From: Arenicola marina
Taxonomy: Eukaryota; Annelida; Polychaeta; Arenicolidae
DNA length: 64,000 bases
Assembly (NCBI GenBank): GCA_964019135.1
Contig: OZ025261.1
Span: forward strand, 27,450,029 to 27,514,028
Reading direction: 5' to 3'
This document shows, piece after piece, positions 19,901 through 31,018 of this stretch. The notes under the pieces are model-generated. The model worked only from the letters and a program-made list of their open reading frames with translations, was not told the DNA's origin and ran no database searches. How positions within the stretch are numbered: the first letter of the stretch is position 1; every line of letters begins with the position of its first letter. Made by a program: the position numbers and the translations under genes.

Positions 19901-22900
19901 CTTGGGTGCACGAAAACTGCCTAAAACACCCATTTATTTCATCTTATTTAAATCTCCGTTTGACCCCAGCATCAATGGCGTCCCGGGGTGGTTAGCACAC
20001 TAGACCGCAGATCAATAAGTCCTGGGTTCCATACATTACCGGCTCGAGCACCCAATCTGGACAATGTTTCATCCTTCATCGTCCCGGGAGACTCCATGGC
20101 CCAGTTTATACCTTGTGTGCACGAAAACTGCCTAAAACGCCCATTTATTAGTGGTTAGCACTCTAGGCCGCAATTAAATCATTAAATCCTGGGTTCCATT
20201 CCGAGCCTGGGCACTTAATCTGGGGCATGTTTCATCCCTTCATCCTTCATCGTCCCGTTTGACCCCAGTATCAATGGCGTCCCGGCGTGTGCCGACGGCG
20301 GCCTCCTCACCAACATCACCCGGAAGGAGTGGGGGTTCACGGGATACGTCGTCAGCGACGCCGGAGCCATCGGCAACATCATCTCACAACACCACTATCT
20401 GAAGACCAAGGCGGACACTGCGGCCGCCGCCATCTCCGCCGGCTGCAACCTGGAGCTGGGCAGTAGCGTTTTCCTGGCTCAGCTGGAGGCGCTAGAAAAG
20501 GTAAAACACGCCATTATACAGTATACCGTTATAACGTATCATCGCATCTGGCTCTACAAACAGATAAAACGTCAGGGTCACTTTTGGATCTATCTAGACA
20601 TTGGCATTCACTGGATGCACTGTGAGGTGCCTTTGGATTCCGTTAAACACAAGAATGTTTACAACCTGATCATGCTGGATATATTGTTATTATTTTAGTA
20701 GTAATAATAATCATTTCTACGCTATTGACGTATAAACTCATTTTTAATTTCTTACGTCTTCTGACTCATTTTTTAATGAATGAATTACCTTTCAATTCTT
20801 AACGATCAATTACCTTTCAATTCCTAATGATGAATTACCTTTCAATTCTTAATGATGAATTACCTTACCTTTCGATTCTTAACTATCAATTACCTTTCAA
20901 TTCCTAATGATGAATTACCTTTCAATTCTTAATGATAAATTACCTTTCAATTCTTAATGATAAATTACCTTTCAATTCTTAATGATAAACTACCTTTCAA
21001 TTCTTAATGATAAATGACATTGCAATTCTTAATGATAAATTACCTAGCAATTCTTAATGACGAATGACTTTTCATTAATTATTGTTAAATATTTACCAGG
21101 GTCAACTGACGCAGAAGCAGATTCGCGATAACGTGAAGCCGCTGTTTTACACCCGTTTCCGCCTGGGTGAGTTTGACCCGGTCCAGATGAACCCGTACAA
21201 CGCCATCCCCATGTCCGTTGTGCAAAGCGTCGCTCACCGCCAGCTGGCGCTGCGAGCGGCCCTCAAGACGTTCGTCCTGCTCAAGAACGACGGGAAGGTA
21301 CTTCCGGTCGGGAAGAAGTACGCCAAACTGGCCGTGAGTATGAGGAACCCGGATGGGGGGTGACAAACAATCAATCGTTTGATGGTAAAGAATAAAAAAA
21401 CGATATTTGTGTCACCAATGATTTTCAATAACTGTTGTGAAAGTGATTTGAAAAGACATTATGTACATCCGGGCACTTTTAACTAATATCTACGCAGTTA
21501 GTAGATTTGTAGGAAGCAATATTGTCAGAAATAAATAAACCTGGGGTTATCTCACCTGCAGCTCAGTCTGCCTACCACTGGGAATATGGGGATCCGTCTT
21601 TAAAAGAAAAAAAAAGATGTATATGATTGAACTAGGATTGCATGATTTAGATACAACATCCCGAGGAGGTCTCCGTGGTGTAGTGGTTAGCGCACTGGAC
21701 CCCAGATCAGTAGGTCCTGGGTTTAAATCTGGCCCCGGACACTTATAGTCTGGCTTGTTTCATCCTTGGTCGTCCCGGGAGGTTCCTCGGCCCAGTTGAG
21801 CCCTTGTGTGAACGAAAAACGGCATAAAACACAACATTTCCCCATTATTAACGCTCTCCTCTCCACAGATTGTCGGTCCCTTCGCGCAGACACGTGACCA
21901 GTTGTTCGGGGATTACGCCCCGACTGTGACGTCACGGTTCACGACGACGGTCTGTGAAGGGCTGAGGGGGGCGGGGTTGGCGGCCGCCACGGCCTGCGCC
22001 CCGGGCTGCGACACCCCCGCCTGCGGGGACTACCACCCCGGGGACGTCCTGCAGGCGGCGGCCGGGGCCGACCTCGTGGTGGTCGCCCTGGGGACGGGGC
22101 AGGCTTTGGAGGCCGAGGGCCGCGACAGGAGTGACCTGGGGCTGGCAGGACACCAGCTTCAGATCCTGAAGGACGCCACGGACGCCGGTGAGAGCAACTG
22201 TCGGTCATGTGATACACTGTGTAATTTTTTTTTTACATTATTATTTCACACTTGACACACTTGGTATAACAATGCATCACGTAAGACATGTTAATTATAC
22301 AGTAACAAATATACAACTAATATAAAGGTGGCAATAAATCCTCCCATTTTTCCTTATATTTCTTTAGTCTGTCCGTTGGATTATCTGTGTTTTCTTCAAT
22401 ATGACCTTCTGTCAGGTAGTTAGCGTATAATTAACGCTTAGTGCTTCCTGCATGTTCGGCTTATGTTCATTCCATTTGCAACGATATATATACTTCTTGA
22501 CCATTAACAGACTGTCACGCTGTGTCAGTTAATCATTTGGCACAACAGTCACTGGAGGGTCACGTGTATACTGGAATACATTAGTCAGACTAAAGGACTG
22601 GAAAGAAAACGGAACGGCGGAATAAGAAAAAAAATGATAAAACACCAAGACAATGTGTTGCGCTAGTTAATTTAATTCATGCAGTAATAGTGTATAATAG
22701 AAAAAGTGTATAAGAAGTTAAGAACACACTTATCGTATGCAATGAGTAATAGGGAATCTTGTTAAGGTCGAGAGCGGGTGGGGGGTAAAAAAAAATTCGT
22801 CGACAGATTTTTTTTATTTTTTCTCTAGATAAGTATCATGTATGGATCTACCTGAAAATGTAATAAAAAATATATTTCACTTCACTAAAAAGTTTGGGGC

Positions 22901-25900
22901 ATTTTTGTCAAATTGGCTTTAACATGGCGGTCAATGGGAAAATCCTATAAATGTGTTTTTTTCTCAATGTTTTGAAATTCCTTATAAAAACTGGTCGACA
23001 GACTTCTCCAAAAACCTGCCTGCTGAAGCCTAGCGTCATGGTGAATACAAAAATAACAACAAAAACGATATGTTACTGAACTAACCTTTGTTCTATAAGC
23101 TCTATTGTAACCAAATTGGCTATAAAATAGGCCAAAAATGACGAATTGTTACAATTGTGCCCTATCGGCGCATATATGCAATCACTAAATATCTTGGTAT
23201 TTGCTTGTGATACATCAAATACATGCAAATTTGGTGGAGGAAATATTATTTGATGTGACAGATTGATATTATTGAAATCTGACCATAAAAAAAAAATTTA
23301 AAAAAATTGAATTTAGTTCTGAAAAAATCACGCCATCCGCCTACCGACCTTAAGACGTTTTCGGCCAAACTCGTGCATCTCATGGTTGAAAGTGTGGCTT
23401 TCTTGTGCAATACGTCATCACAATTTTGGCATCGCTGTCGTTGTTCGTCTTTTTAAATATGATAACATATAATGTTTCATGCTAAGTGTCACTTAAATAA
23501 GTTATTCTACTACTAGATTCCGTGCAGCATTCACACAGTCAGATCATGTGTCTGCGATATTTCTCCTAAGTATTTTGAAAATTATAATGTATGTGGACAA
23601 TTGCTGCATGAGCAGCTTTAATTGATAATAGAGACATACGAAAGCCTAGTTATGGTGGACTGACTTTCATGGCTGTTCTCGTCTCAGCTCCAGGCGCCCA
23701 CGTGGTCCTGCTGCTCTTCAACGCGGGACCTCTTGACGTCACGTGGGCCAAACTCTCGCCGCGAGTGCACGCAATCGTGGCTTGCACCTTCCCGGCGCAG
23801 TCGACGGGGGTAGCGCTGGCGCGCATGTTTAGTGGTGTCACCCCGGACGACCGGCCGGCGGGGCGTCTGGCGGCCACGTGGCCGGCCAACCTCAACCAGG
23901 TACGTGGGGGAGAGGGTGTGGGGGGGGGGGCGGCAGGCGGGACGTCGGGCGGCCAACCTCAACCAGGTAGCAGGGGTGGGGGGGGTGGACTGGCGGCCAC
24001 GTGGCCGGCCAACCTCAACCAGGTACCGTAGGGGAGGGGTGGGGGGGACTGGCGGGAAGGGGGCGGGGCGGCTGGATCCGTGAGTGGGACATGGTAATAA
24101 TTGAGAAAAGAAATATAAATAATTTTCATGTTTCCTTATGAAGAGAAAAAGTACCTATCTGGACGTCGATGGCGGTCATGTATGTTATTCTGTCCTATAT
24201 ATATATCCCTTGCGCATCAACGTGCATGACAACGTTCATGACAACATGCATGACATCATGCTTGACAACATGCATGACAACGTGCATGACATATCGCGAC
24301 AAACTCATATATATTCGGATCTTTGACTTACACTGACATGTACAAGCAGACCGCTCATTGAGCCATATACCTATCACACGAGAACACCATTTGTTCTGGA
24401 TCTGAGCCAGATTCCGCCCATGACGGACTACACGATGAAGGGCAGGACCTACAGATACTACGACGGCGACCCGCTCTACCCCTTCGGCTACGGCTTGTCA
24501 TACACCCTCTTCAAGTACTCCGGCCTCAAGTGCACCCCTTCCCAGATAGCACCGGGGCAAGATGTGCAGGTGTCAGTCAAAGTGCAGAATGTCGGGAAAC
24601 TGACTTCAGATGAGGTAAAGTTCTGTCTCGATTCTTGGAGAGAATGGGGCGATATAGGACAAGCTCGTAACCTTATCCTTATTATTATATTATACATCCT
24701 TGCGAGATCACTACATTTTCATCAAAAATACTTTGCTTTCTTGCGTCCCTTATAATACACCGTTTGAAATATACGTAGAAATTCGACATTTTAGTAAAAT
24801 GATACCCAAGGATTTTTTTTGGACCGGTGCAGTACCATCTTTAATGATTAGCTTGATTATTGCATATTTCGTCAGACTCACAGCGACAACGTTTGAAATA
24901 TTTCTGTGAACTAATCCGTTGAAGTCATCAAAAAGGCGATGTCTTTAGTTTTGTTTCCTTTCCTTGAGTTAATGTCTTTGTACAGTGTTCATTTCACAAA
25001 GAATGCTGTGGCCATGTGTGGCATGCGAATTGAAGTATATTCTCTATCAGAACTCGTTATTCTTGGGTATGATCTTGTTTTTGTTAATTATATATATAAA
25101 TATTTGTTTATATCACTTATTTCATGGCTGAGTGACATAGTTGACATCAATCGATCAATTGCATTATAATCTGATAGGACGGTTTAAGGAGACTGGGTTA
25201 TTTGTATATTCAGGACGCTTTAACTACTTTTTGGTCACATATCGAGTCAATGAGAGGAGGAAGGGAGAGTGGAGCCCCCTACTCTTTTGCGAAGAAGGAC
25301 ATGGGATCTGTATCCTGCGACCACACAGACATGGCCACAACGGGGCGCGAACCACCGATTCACGTGCCGTTAGGCTCTCAGGTGGCCAAAGCACTCCATG
25401 CGAGCCCTCTAACCCACTGAGCTATCGGGGCGGCCCAAGGAGATTGGGAGCGTGGACCTTGCGTACAGAGCCTCGACTGGTGTGTTGTAGGTCACCCAGG
25501 TGTACATGTCCTGGGGTAACCACACCGTGCCCGGCCTCCCCCGGTGGCAGCTCGTCGGCTTCCAGCGGAACCAGATCGTGGAGTCCATGACAACGACGGT
25601 GACCATCACCATCAAGGCTGAGCAGATGGCTGTGTGGGCTGATGACGTCACCGGGTGGACTATTCCGACTGGTAAGCGATCATTCCTTATAATGCCCTTG
25701 AGTGGGACGCTCGTGTACTCGACCCACATTTTAAATAGAGGTGGCACCGAAATGATATAAAGATGGATTCAGCCAGTTTTATTGTGTATATTCTTCGCTC
25801 GAATAGATGCCGAAAGCCTTTATGTCACGGGTCGGGATTCCTAGGTATTGTATTTGCGTATTGTAAGCGACACCTGACGGGGGAGATCGTCCCTCTCTGA

Positions 25901-26685
25901 GCGGTGAGCGGCTGTCTACTTCAGACTCCTTATTATTTGAATCCGTATTTTAGTGGTATCATGAATCCGTATTTTAGTGCTATCATGAATCCTTATTGTA
26001 GTGATATCACGACCTGTGCGAGTCTCGCCATAGGCTATACGACTACCATGCGCCATATAACAGCTGACTTTTAAACTCTTACATTCGGGTAGAGAGAGAG
26101 AGGGCCAGCGGGGTTAAAACATTTGTCTGATGCCACTTTTTCTCTCACATAGTGGTCACACTTTTCTGAGAGAATCAGTTTATCATGCAGGTATAACATA
26201 CAAGATAACGTTGACGTGTTTACAAAGGGAGGAAGGAGAGGAACCGAGGCATTTGATAAGGCAATACTATGGGATCGATTGTGACAATAAGTTCTGAAAA
26301 TTACCCTTTATCAATTATATTGCCACATGTGTTTCGCTTGTACTTTTGAATTGATTTTGGTGTTGAACTTCTATTACTGTGTTTGGATGAAGTATGACAA
26401 GTTGCGGATACAGCGTGCCCTAGTCTGTATAACTGAAATGTGCAGGAATACGAATACCATAGAAAGTATGACCATAACCTACAGAATACATTGCTGATAT
26501 ATTGTACAGTATATGTAAATGCAGAGAGGCTGTGAATGCGGTGTGCAGTCGTTATCATCAGTTTGTCTTGTGCCTGGCTTACCTCTACTCCAGGGACGAT
26601 GACGGTGTACGCAGGAGGACAACAGCCCAACCAGAGGACGGACGTCGGATCCAATGTCGTCACTTCCGGCTTCATCATTGCCTAG
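16998..26685 (+). CDS. Secreted GH3 beta-xylosidase / beta-glucosidase-like hydrolase, eleven exons
   Basis: GH3 retaining glycosidases cut beta-linked sugars from glycans. Exons are 16998-17329, 18197-18356, 18796-18966, 19622-19713, 20269-20500, 21100-21333, 21869-22187, 23688-23899, 24411-24614, 25491-25671 and 26594-26685. Phases match throughout and total 2229 nt (742 codons plus TAG). A signal peptide (about residues 1-22) argues for secretion or lysosomal routing. The N-domain shows RNQETYGEDPF, GCKHFDVHGGPE (K200-H201), MCSYN and YVVSDAGAI, with D282 as predicted nucleophile. The second domain has FVLLKNDGKVLP and LEAEGRDRSDLGL. YPFGYGLSYT precedes a fibronectin-III-like C-domain. This order and length fit the beta-D-xylosidase-like GH3 branch. 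The upstream ATG at 16896 is rejected because an acceptor at 16979 separates it. Substrate is unproven. Three junctions are duplicated in minisatellites or repeats. Confidence 0.93.
17556..17810 (+). mobile_element. tRNA-derived SINE, family A, in GH3 intron 1
   Basis: The head GCTAGCTCAGTGGCTCAGAG and B-box-like GGTTCGAGCTC are followed by the family body (GGCCGCAGGATAAAGATCC, GATGGCTCCACTCTCCC) and tail AAAGTGGTTAAAGCATCCTG. It is inserted in sense with the host gene. Confidence 0.88.
18904..19225 (+). repeat. ~90-bp array copying the GH3 exon 3 3' end and donor
   Basis: The block GAGAACATCCCGGCCTCACG...TTCAACGCCAAG|GTAGT is present three times, with donors at 18967, 19057 and 19148, and a fourth partial copy ends at about 19222. 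G-rich spacers separate them. The first period is exactly 90 nt and the frame stays open, so use of the second donor would add 30 codons in frame. The second period is 91 nt. Confidence 0.92.
19745..20256 (+). mobile_element. Three SINE family B copies in GH3 intron 4
   Basis: Three successive copies lie at about 19745-19946, 19986-20150 and 20150-20256. Each has a tRNA-like head (GTGGTTAGCACACTAGACCG, GTCCTGGGTTCCA) and body CATCCTTCATCGTCCCGGGA; the first two also have GGCCCAGTTTA and the tail GCACGAAAACTGCCTAAAAC. A related single copy is at 21668-21835, and a tail-like piece at about 19295-19360. Confidence 0.8.
19955..19990 (+). repeat. Duplicate of the GH3 exon 5 acceptor
   Basis: CCGTTTGACCCCAG followed by ATCAATGGCGTCCCGG occurs here and at the true acceptor (AG at 20267-20268), differing at one base after the AG. 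The copy then diverges into SINE sequence, so it looks like the relic of a segmental duplication that also multiplied the SINE. Confidence 0.85.
20762..21066. repeat. ~25-bp AT-rich minisatellite, GH3 intron 5
   Basis: About 12 units of AATTACCTTTCAATTCTTAA plus TGATA/G. The array stops about 30 bp before the exon 6 acceptor and does not include exon sequence. Confidence 0.92.
21668..21835 (+). mobile_element. SINE family B, best single copy
   Basis: The head TGGTGTAGTGGTTAGCGCAC with B-box-like GTCCTGGGTTTAAAT is followed by TTTCATCCTTGGTCGTCCCG, GGCCCAGTTGAGC and ACGAAAAACGGCATAAAAC. It lies in GH3 intron 6. Confidence 0.82.
22762..23353. mobile_element. Kolobok-like MITE (TTAA target site), GH3 intron 7
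   Basis: The left end reads TTAA then GGTCGAGAGCGGGTGGGG. The right end, reverse complemented, reads TTAA then GGTCGGTAGGCGGATGGCG. This gives a 584-bp AT-rich non-coding element with imperfect inverted repeats between TTAA duplications. TTAA with GG-starting ends fits Kolobok; piggyBac ends usually start CC. Confidence 0.7.
23866..24030 (+). repeat. Array copying the GH3 exon 8 3' end and donor
   Basis: The exon tail GGCCAACCTCAACCAG|GTA occurs three times, with donors at 23900, 23967 and 24023. The third copy includes the longer exon piece CTGGCGGCCACGTGGCC. G-rich intron-like spacers separate them. The periods are 67 and 56 nt, neither divisible by three. Confidence 0.9.
24218..24300. repeat. 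12-bp repeat (CATGACAACGTG)n
   Basis: About seven degenerate units of CATGACAACGTG / CATGACATCATG in GH3 intron 8. Confidence 0.85.
25205..25436 (-). mobile_element. tRNA-derived SINE, family A, antisense
   Basis: The complement of the family A consensus. GGGCGGCCCCGATAGCTCAG is the head when read on the minus strand, with GGTTCGCGCCCCGTTGTGGC and the GGATACAGATCCCATGTCC body. The tail faces the left. It ends about 55 bp before GH3 exon 10. Confidence 0.85.
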
Positions 26686-28030
26686 CTGGGTTGTTAACGT
26701 CACGGGTCTCTGTGATGGTACGCATTCCATGTAGGTTGTGCTTGGACTGGATCCATGAACAAGTGCTTTGCACGGGTTGAGTAAAGACTTCAGTCATGTG
26801 GCTTCTGGAATTGCTTCTTGGTTGTGGAATTTTTTTGTCATTTTTGTTGTCATTTTTTTTGTCAATCTTTATTTTGCGTGACAGATTAAATGAAATATAT
26901 GTAATTGTGAACTCTGCCTCGTCTGTAAGTGTAGTTAGTTGTGCACTGTGCCCAAGTCTTTCTCTTGATCTAAAGGACAATCATTTGATGGTTGAAACAT
27001 GCAACATATTAAGTAAAAATTATTCATTTTCTCAGTGTATATATTATCTACATGTATTATGTATATGTAGATCGGACCTTGATTGTCAATGTAAGTCACG
27101 AAAAACCAAAAGATATTGTGCTCAAATGTGTGAGGGTGGTTTAATGCTTTTATTATTTCGGTAGTAGTTAGTTTTGTTTTTGAGTGAGTGAGACAGTCTC
27201 GGTCGGGCTGTCAACCTTGCAGTATATCGACCAATTACTTGCAATAGAGTGCTCGCAACTTGATTGTTTATATTTCTATATTTATAAAATACATTACAAT
27301 TCATGATAACGGTTTTGTTGTCACTGACTTGCTGAAAGGATTATTGTGTAGAATCCTAGCATTCGTACTGGGCGCAGATTGGAGAGTGACACCGTATGGC
27401 ACTGTCTTGGTGGCACAGGCCGTACCCAGTCACCTCTTGCCATTGATTTTATCATAGCCACGAGACATAGATCTACCTATTGCAAGTTAATGTGGCGCAA
27501 ATAGCCCACCGTTCATCCCCTGGTATCTCTATTACACACGACACTTAATTCCTTGCAACAAACAAATATCAACCAGATATTTATGGAGGTTTATTAATGA
27601 TGCGTACGGTACATAAAAAACTACTTCATTATTTGGTTGTAAAAAGTATGTTTAGATACTAACAGTTTCTTGCCATAGAAACTGGTAAAGCAGTTGAAAT
27701 ATACATCAATGTGGCCGTATCAATGACTACTTACACGCGGTTCTGTCTCCCGTGTCCTTTTCACGCCCGAACCCCTCGTCAGACATCACTTTCAGACATG
27801 TTCTTGCATTTCAAGAGTCTAATTGTCCGACCATCAACTCTCAAATTCATCCAAGATGCACTTCGTGACCCCTCCTCTCCCCACCCCCTCTATTTTCTTT
27901 CATAATTTTTATAAAATTATACTCAATACACCTCACATTTTGCCTCAGCTATATTTCCATATACATGTATATATTCTTTCACCTATGCGCAATCAAACTC
28001 CGACTCCTTGGTCTACGTCACACACATATA
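26686..28030. other. GH3 3' flank / convergent intergenic region
   Basis: ATTAAA at 26885-26890 is a possible poly(A) signal for the GH3 gene. No exon, SINE or long repeat recognised in the rest. Confidence 0.4.
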
Positions 28031-28034
28031 TGTA

Positions 28035-28208
28035 TATATATGTCCTGCGAGTGACCACGTGTCACATGATCACCCGCCACGTGACATATATATGTCCAGT
28101 AACCACGTGTGTCACATGATCCCCCGCCACGTGACACACGTGTGTGTCACATGATCACCGGCCACGTGACACACTTGAGTATCACATGATCACCGGCCAC
28201 GTGACCGG
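28035..28208. repeat. E-box-rich ~36-bp repeat beside the COMMD9 stop codon
   Basis: Four to five degenerate units alternate GTCACATGATCACCGGCCAC with CACGTGACACACGTGTGTG. CACGTG occurs several times, with TCACATGA between. The last unit ends about 8 bp from the COMMD9 stop, so the array is probably in its 3' UTR. Confidence 0.8.
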
Positions 28209-28215
28209 CTGGGCG

Positions 28216-31018
28216 TTACGTCCGCTGAGCCACCGAGTTGAGCTGGTCGCGTATCTTGCCCAGACCGTCCAGCATGGTGTTCAACGTCTCCTTGGACATC
28301 TCCACGTTGTACCTGGACGAGGAGGGGTCCTGTCCAACCCGCTCTGCTGGGTCCTCAATCTGAGGAGGCAGGATATAGAGACATCTCATCATCCTCTCCC
28401 CATGTTATCGCGAATTATGCCTTTACCATTGCTCACGGATTACTCACGCCTCACTGCTATTATATATTTCGTGGTGGCTATAACTTTGAAGATCGACCCA
28501 TCATGCCCATATATGAATAAAATGCATTAGCATTGTGATGAATATCTCCACAGAATGTATACCGTATATCATCAAGTCAGAATACCAGTTCAGCAGAAAT
28601 GTTGTCCCGTATCCGAGAAGCTTGTGCAAGACGACTGGTCGTGATTCCAAGGTGGCGCAAATCATATGTTTTACATATTGGAATTGTCTGGCTGGTATAG
28701 AACACAATTTGAGGATCAGGACATATTTGCAAAGTGCATTGTTACTGCTCTACCGGTTGCGTTACCATGATTACCTGGATCTGAAGGAGGCAGGTTGGTA
28801 GCGACACCTGGTGGTGAGCGTCCCCAGACATCTTTGTGTCCACGCTCCAGTCGAAATCCACGAGACGCGGGAGAGAGACTGCAAACAGGCCATGGATGTG
28901 CGAGGACCGGGACAAGTGTCTGATTCCACTACTAACAAGTTAACCTTTCAACGTCAACAGCGTTAGACGGAATATTAAATCATTAAACCTATACAACGTG
29001 TCTGAAGAACGACATCAGATCATCGAAATATTTAATATGCATAAAAAACTGAGTGATGCATAACTTATATACAGGATAATATTCTGCACATGTTGCTTCA
29101 TAGCAACCAGTCTTCAAATGACCGACTAACGTAGGATTCATCTTATTTTATATCATATAGCACAAAGTTCACAGGTCTGTGTAGTAGAGGGGATATGCCT
29201 TACCCATAGTACTCAGTGCCTTAGCCTGCCACCGTGCTAAGTTGTCTATGATGATTTTAGCCAAGAGGTCCCTTAAGTTTTGGTGGAAATCGGCTGAAGA
29301 AGACAAAAAAAACTCTGTATTTGGTGTTGTAATTATGAGATTTATAATCCAAATACCTGTACTGCGCTGACATTACAACAATATTTAAGATGTAAGATCG
29401 CCACAACAATAGAATGAAATATCTAGTGCAAATAATAAATGATGGGCGAAAGAGGAAATTTTTTCATTTACTAATGTATTATTGTCTGCATAGCAACCCT
29501 CAGTTATTAGTTACCAAAATCTATTAAATCCACTTGGAAAACAAAATAAACCAGCACCTGGAAATAGCTGGACCACCTCAGTCATATCAGATGAGCCTTT
29601 GTATAAAGCAGCTTTCATCAGTCCACTCAGCGCAGCCAGTAGCTATAACAATGAATACACAATCATATATAAATCAGCACATAAAATACTTATCTTGGGG
29701 GCTATGATTACAAATTGATCATTATTTTTTTAACAACAAAGAAGGAAAATAAAATTTGGTGTTTTAAGCCACTTCTATACACGAACTAAGCCAAGCCAAA
29801 ACACTTCACAGAATAATGACATGATGAATAAAACAAGTCTCAGTTGTAAGTCTCAAAGTTCAAACCCACAACCTGTTGGTCTGCAGCTCAGCCAACTGAG
29901 CCAGGGAGGTTCCTCACAACAAAGACTAAAAGTATACATATTTACCAGGATTTGCATATATATATAGTCTATATATATATATGGTATACAGATTATAGAA
30001 TAATAAAACATATTTTGAAATGGATTAAATATGTACATGTTTGCTTTCTATACAGATTATAGAATAATAAAAAATATTTTGAAATAGATTAAATATGTAC
30101 ATGTTTGCTTTCTTGGGGACTGGTATCCAAGGACTGAGCTGTAGTTTTGACAACATCATCTGGGAATGTACCATGGTTCCTGTGTAAAACAGCTTCTTGG
30201 CAGAGCTGGATTACCATTTGTTTAGAAGGAGCCTGAAAACAAATAAATGACAGTAGGTATGATCAAGTTACTAACATTATATATTGATTTACATTGCAAA
30301 TAAAAAACACAAGAACCTTTCAAGTAAGCTGAATTGGATTTTTTATTGATTAAGCAAGGACAGAATACTAGCAGTCAGTCAGTCAGCTTCTGACAGAAGT
30401 ATAGATAACTTTAGCCGCAGACTCCCTGTCTGCGGCTAAGATAACTTGGTCAAATAAATATTATATATATTGGATTTATGTTTACAGCTAGACATAAAGT
30501 AAGACTTTCAGATCATATCATTTATATGTGACACTGCATTCGATTTAAAACCTCTTTTCCACACATTTCTGCCAATTTAGGGTTTTTGACCAATTTGGGG
30601 TTTTTGACCAATTTGGGGTTTTCAACCAATTTGGGGTTTTCGACCAATTCGGGGTTTTCTACCAGCTTGGAGTTTTCCACCAGTTTTTGGTTTTCTACCG
30701 TTTTGGAGTTTTCTACCAATTTTGGGTTTTCCACCCATTTTGCCAGTGTGCCCGTGAACCATAATTAGAGTCTATACCAAAGCCGAGCCAAAGGCAAAGC
30801 AAAGCCCGTTTGGCAAAGGCAAAGTAACCATATTATCGCTCATGTAGCCGCCCACTATCATCCAGCGTCTGGCACGTCTGGTTGTTTTTGTTCATTCTAC
30901 GATTTGACCACAACCCCCCCTAAACGCTAGACGACTTGTAAATGGGCAATATTTGAAACACCACTCCGAATATCACCTTTAAAAGAACATTCAAATGTTG
31001 GAAATTAATGTCATCCAT
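28216..31018 (-). CDS. COMMD9: COMM domain-containing protein 9, six exons
   Basis: COMMD9 is a subunit of the ten-member COMMD ring in the Commander complex, which recycles membrane cargo from endosomes. Coding exons in transcript order are 31018-30977, 30232-30101, 29642-29558, 29293-29204, 28878-28775 and 28359-28216. They sum to 597 nt, 198 codons plus TAA, the same length as human COMMD9 as I recall it. The N-terminal helical domain contains MDDINFQHLNVLLK and QMVIQLCQEA, then LFPADFHQNL. The C-terminal COMM domain shows SLPRLVDFDW, VSLPTCLLQIQIEDPAE and KETLNTMLDGLGKIRDQL. The last is nearly identical to the vertebrate protein. All acceptors are AG and all donors GT. The exon 2 donor (GTACAT) is weak and is duplicated 64 bp downstream. 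The gene converges with GH3 and diverges from the collagen-type gene. Confidence 0.93.
29855..29915 (-). mobile_element. tRNA-like SINE head, COMMD9 intron 2
   Basis: On the minus strand, CTGGCTCAGTTGGCTGAGC (A-box-like) is followed by GGTTGTGGGTTTGAAC (B-box-like). No stable cloverleaf or acceptor pairing is evident, so this is a SINE remnant and not a tRNA gene. Confidence 0.5.
29982..30110 (-). repeat. 64-bp tandem duplication across the COMMD9 exon 2 donor
   Basis: Two copies of a ~64-bp segment each contain, on the minus strand, AGAAAGCAAACAT|GTACAT. The real exon ends at 30101. The downstream copy places the same 13 exon bases and donor near 30036. The segments differ at only a few bases. 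Confidence 0.9.
30565..30745. repeat. 18-bp minisatellite, COMMD9 intron 1
   Basis: About ten units of CCAATTTGGGGTTTTCGA, degenerating to the right. Because 18 is divisible by three, both strands show fortuitous repetitive open frames (ENPKLV on the minus strand). Confidence 0.92.
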
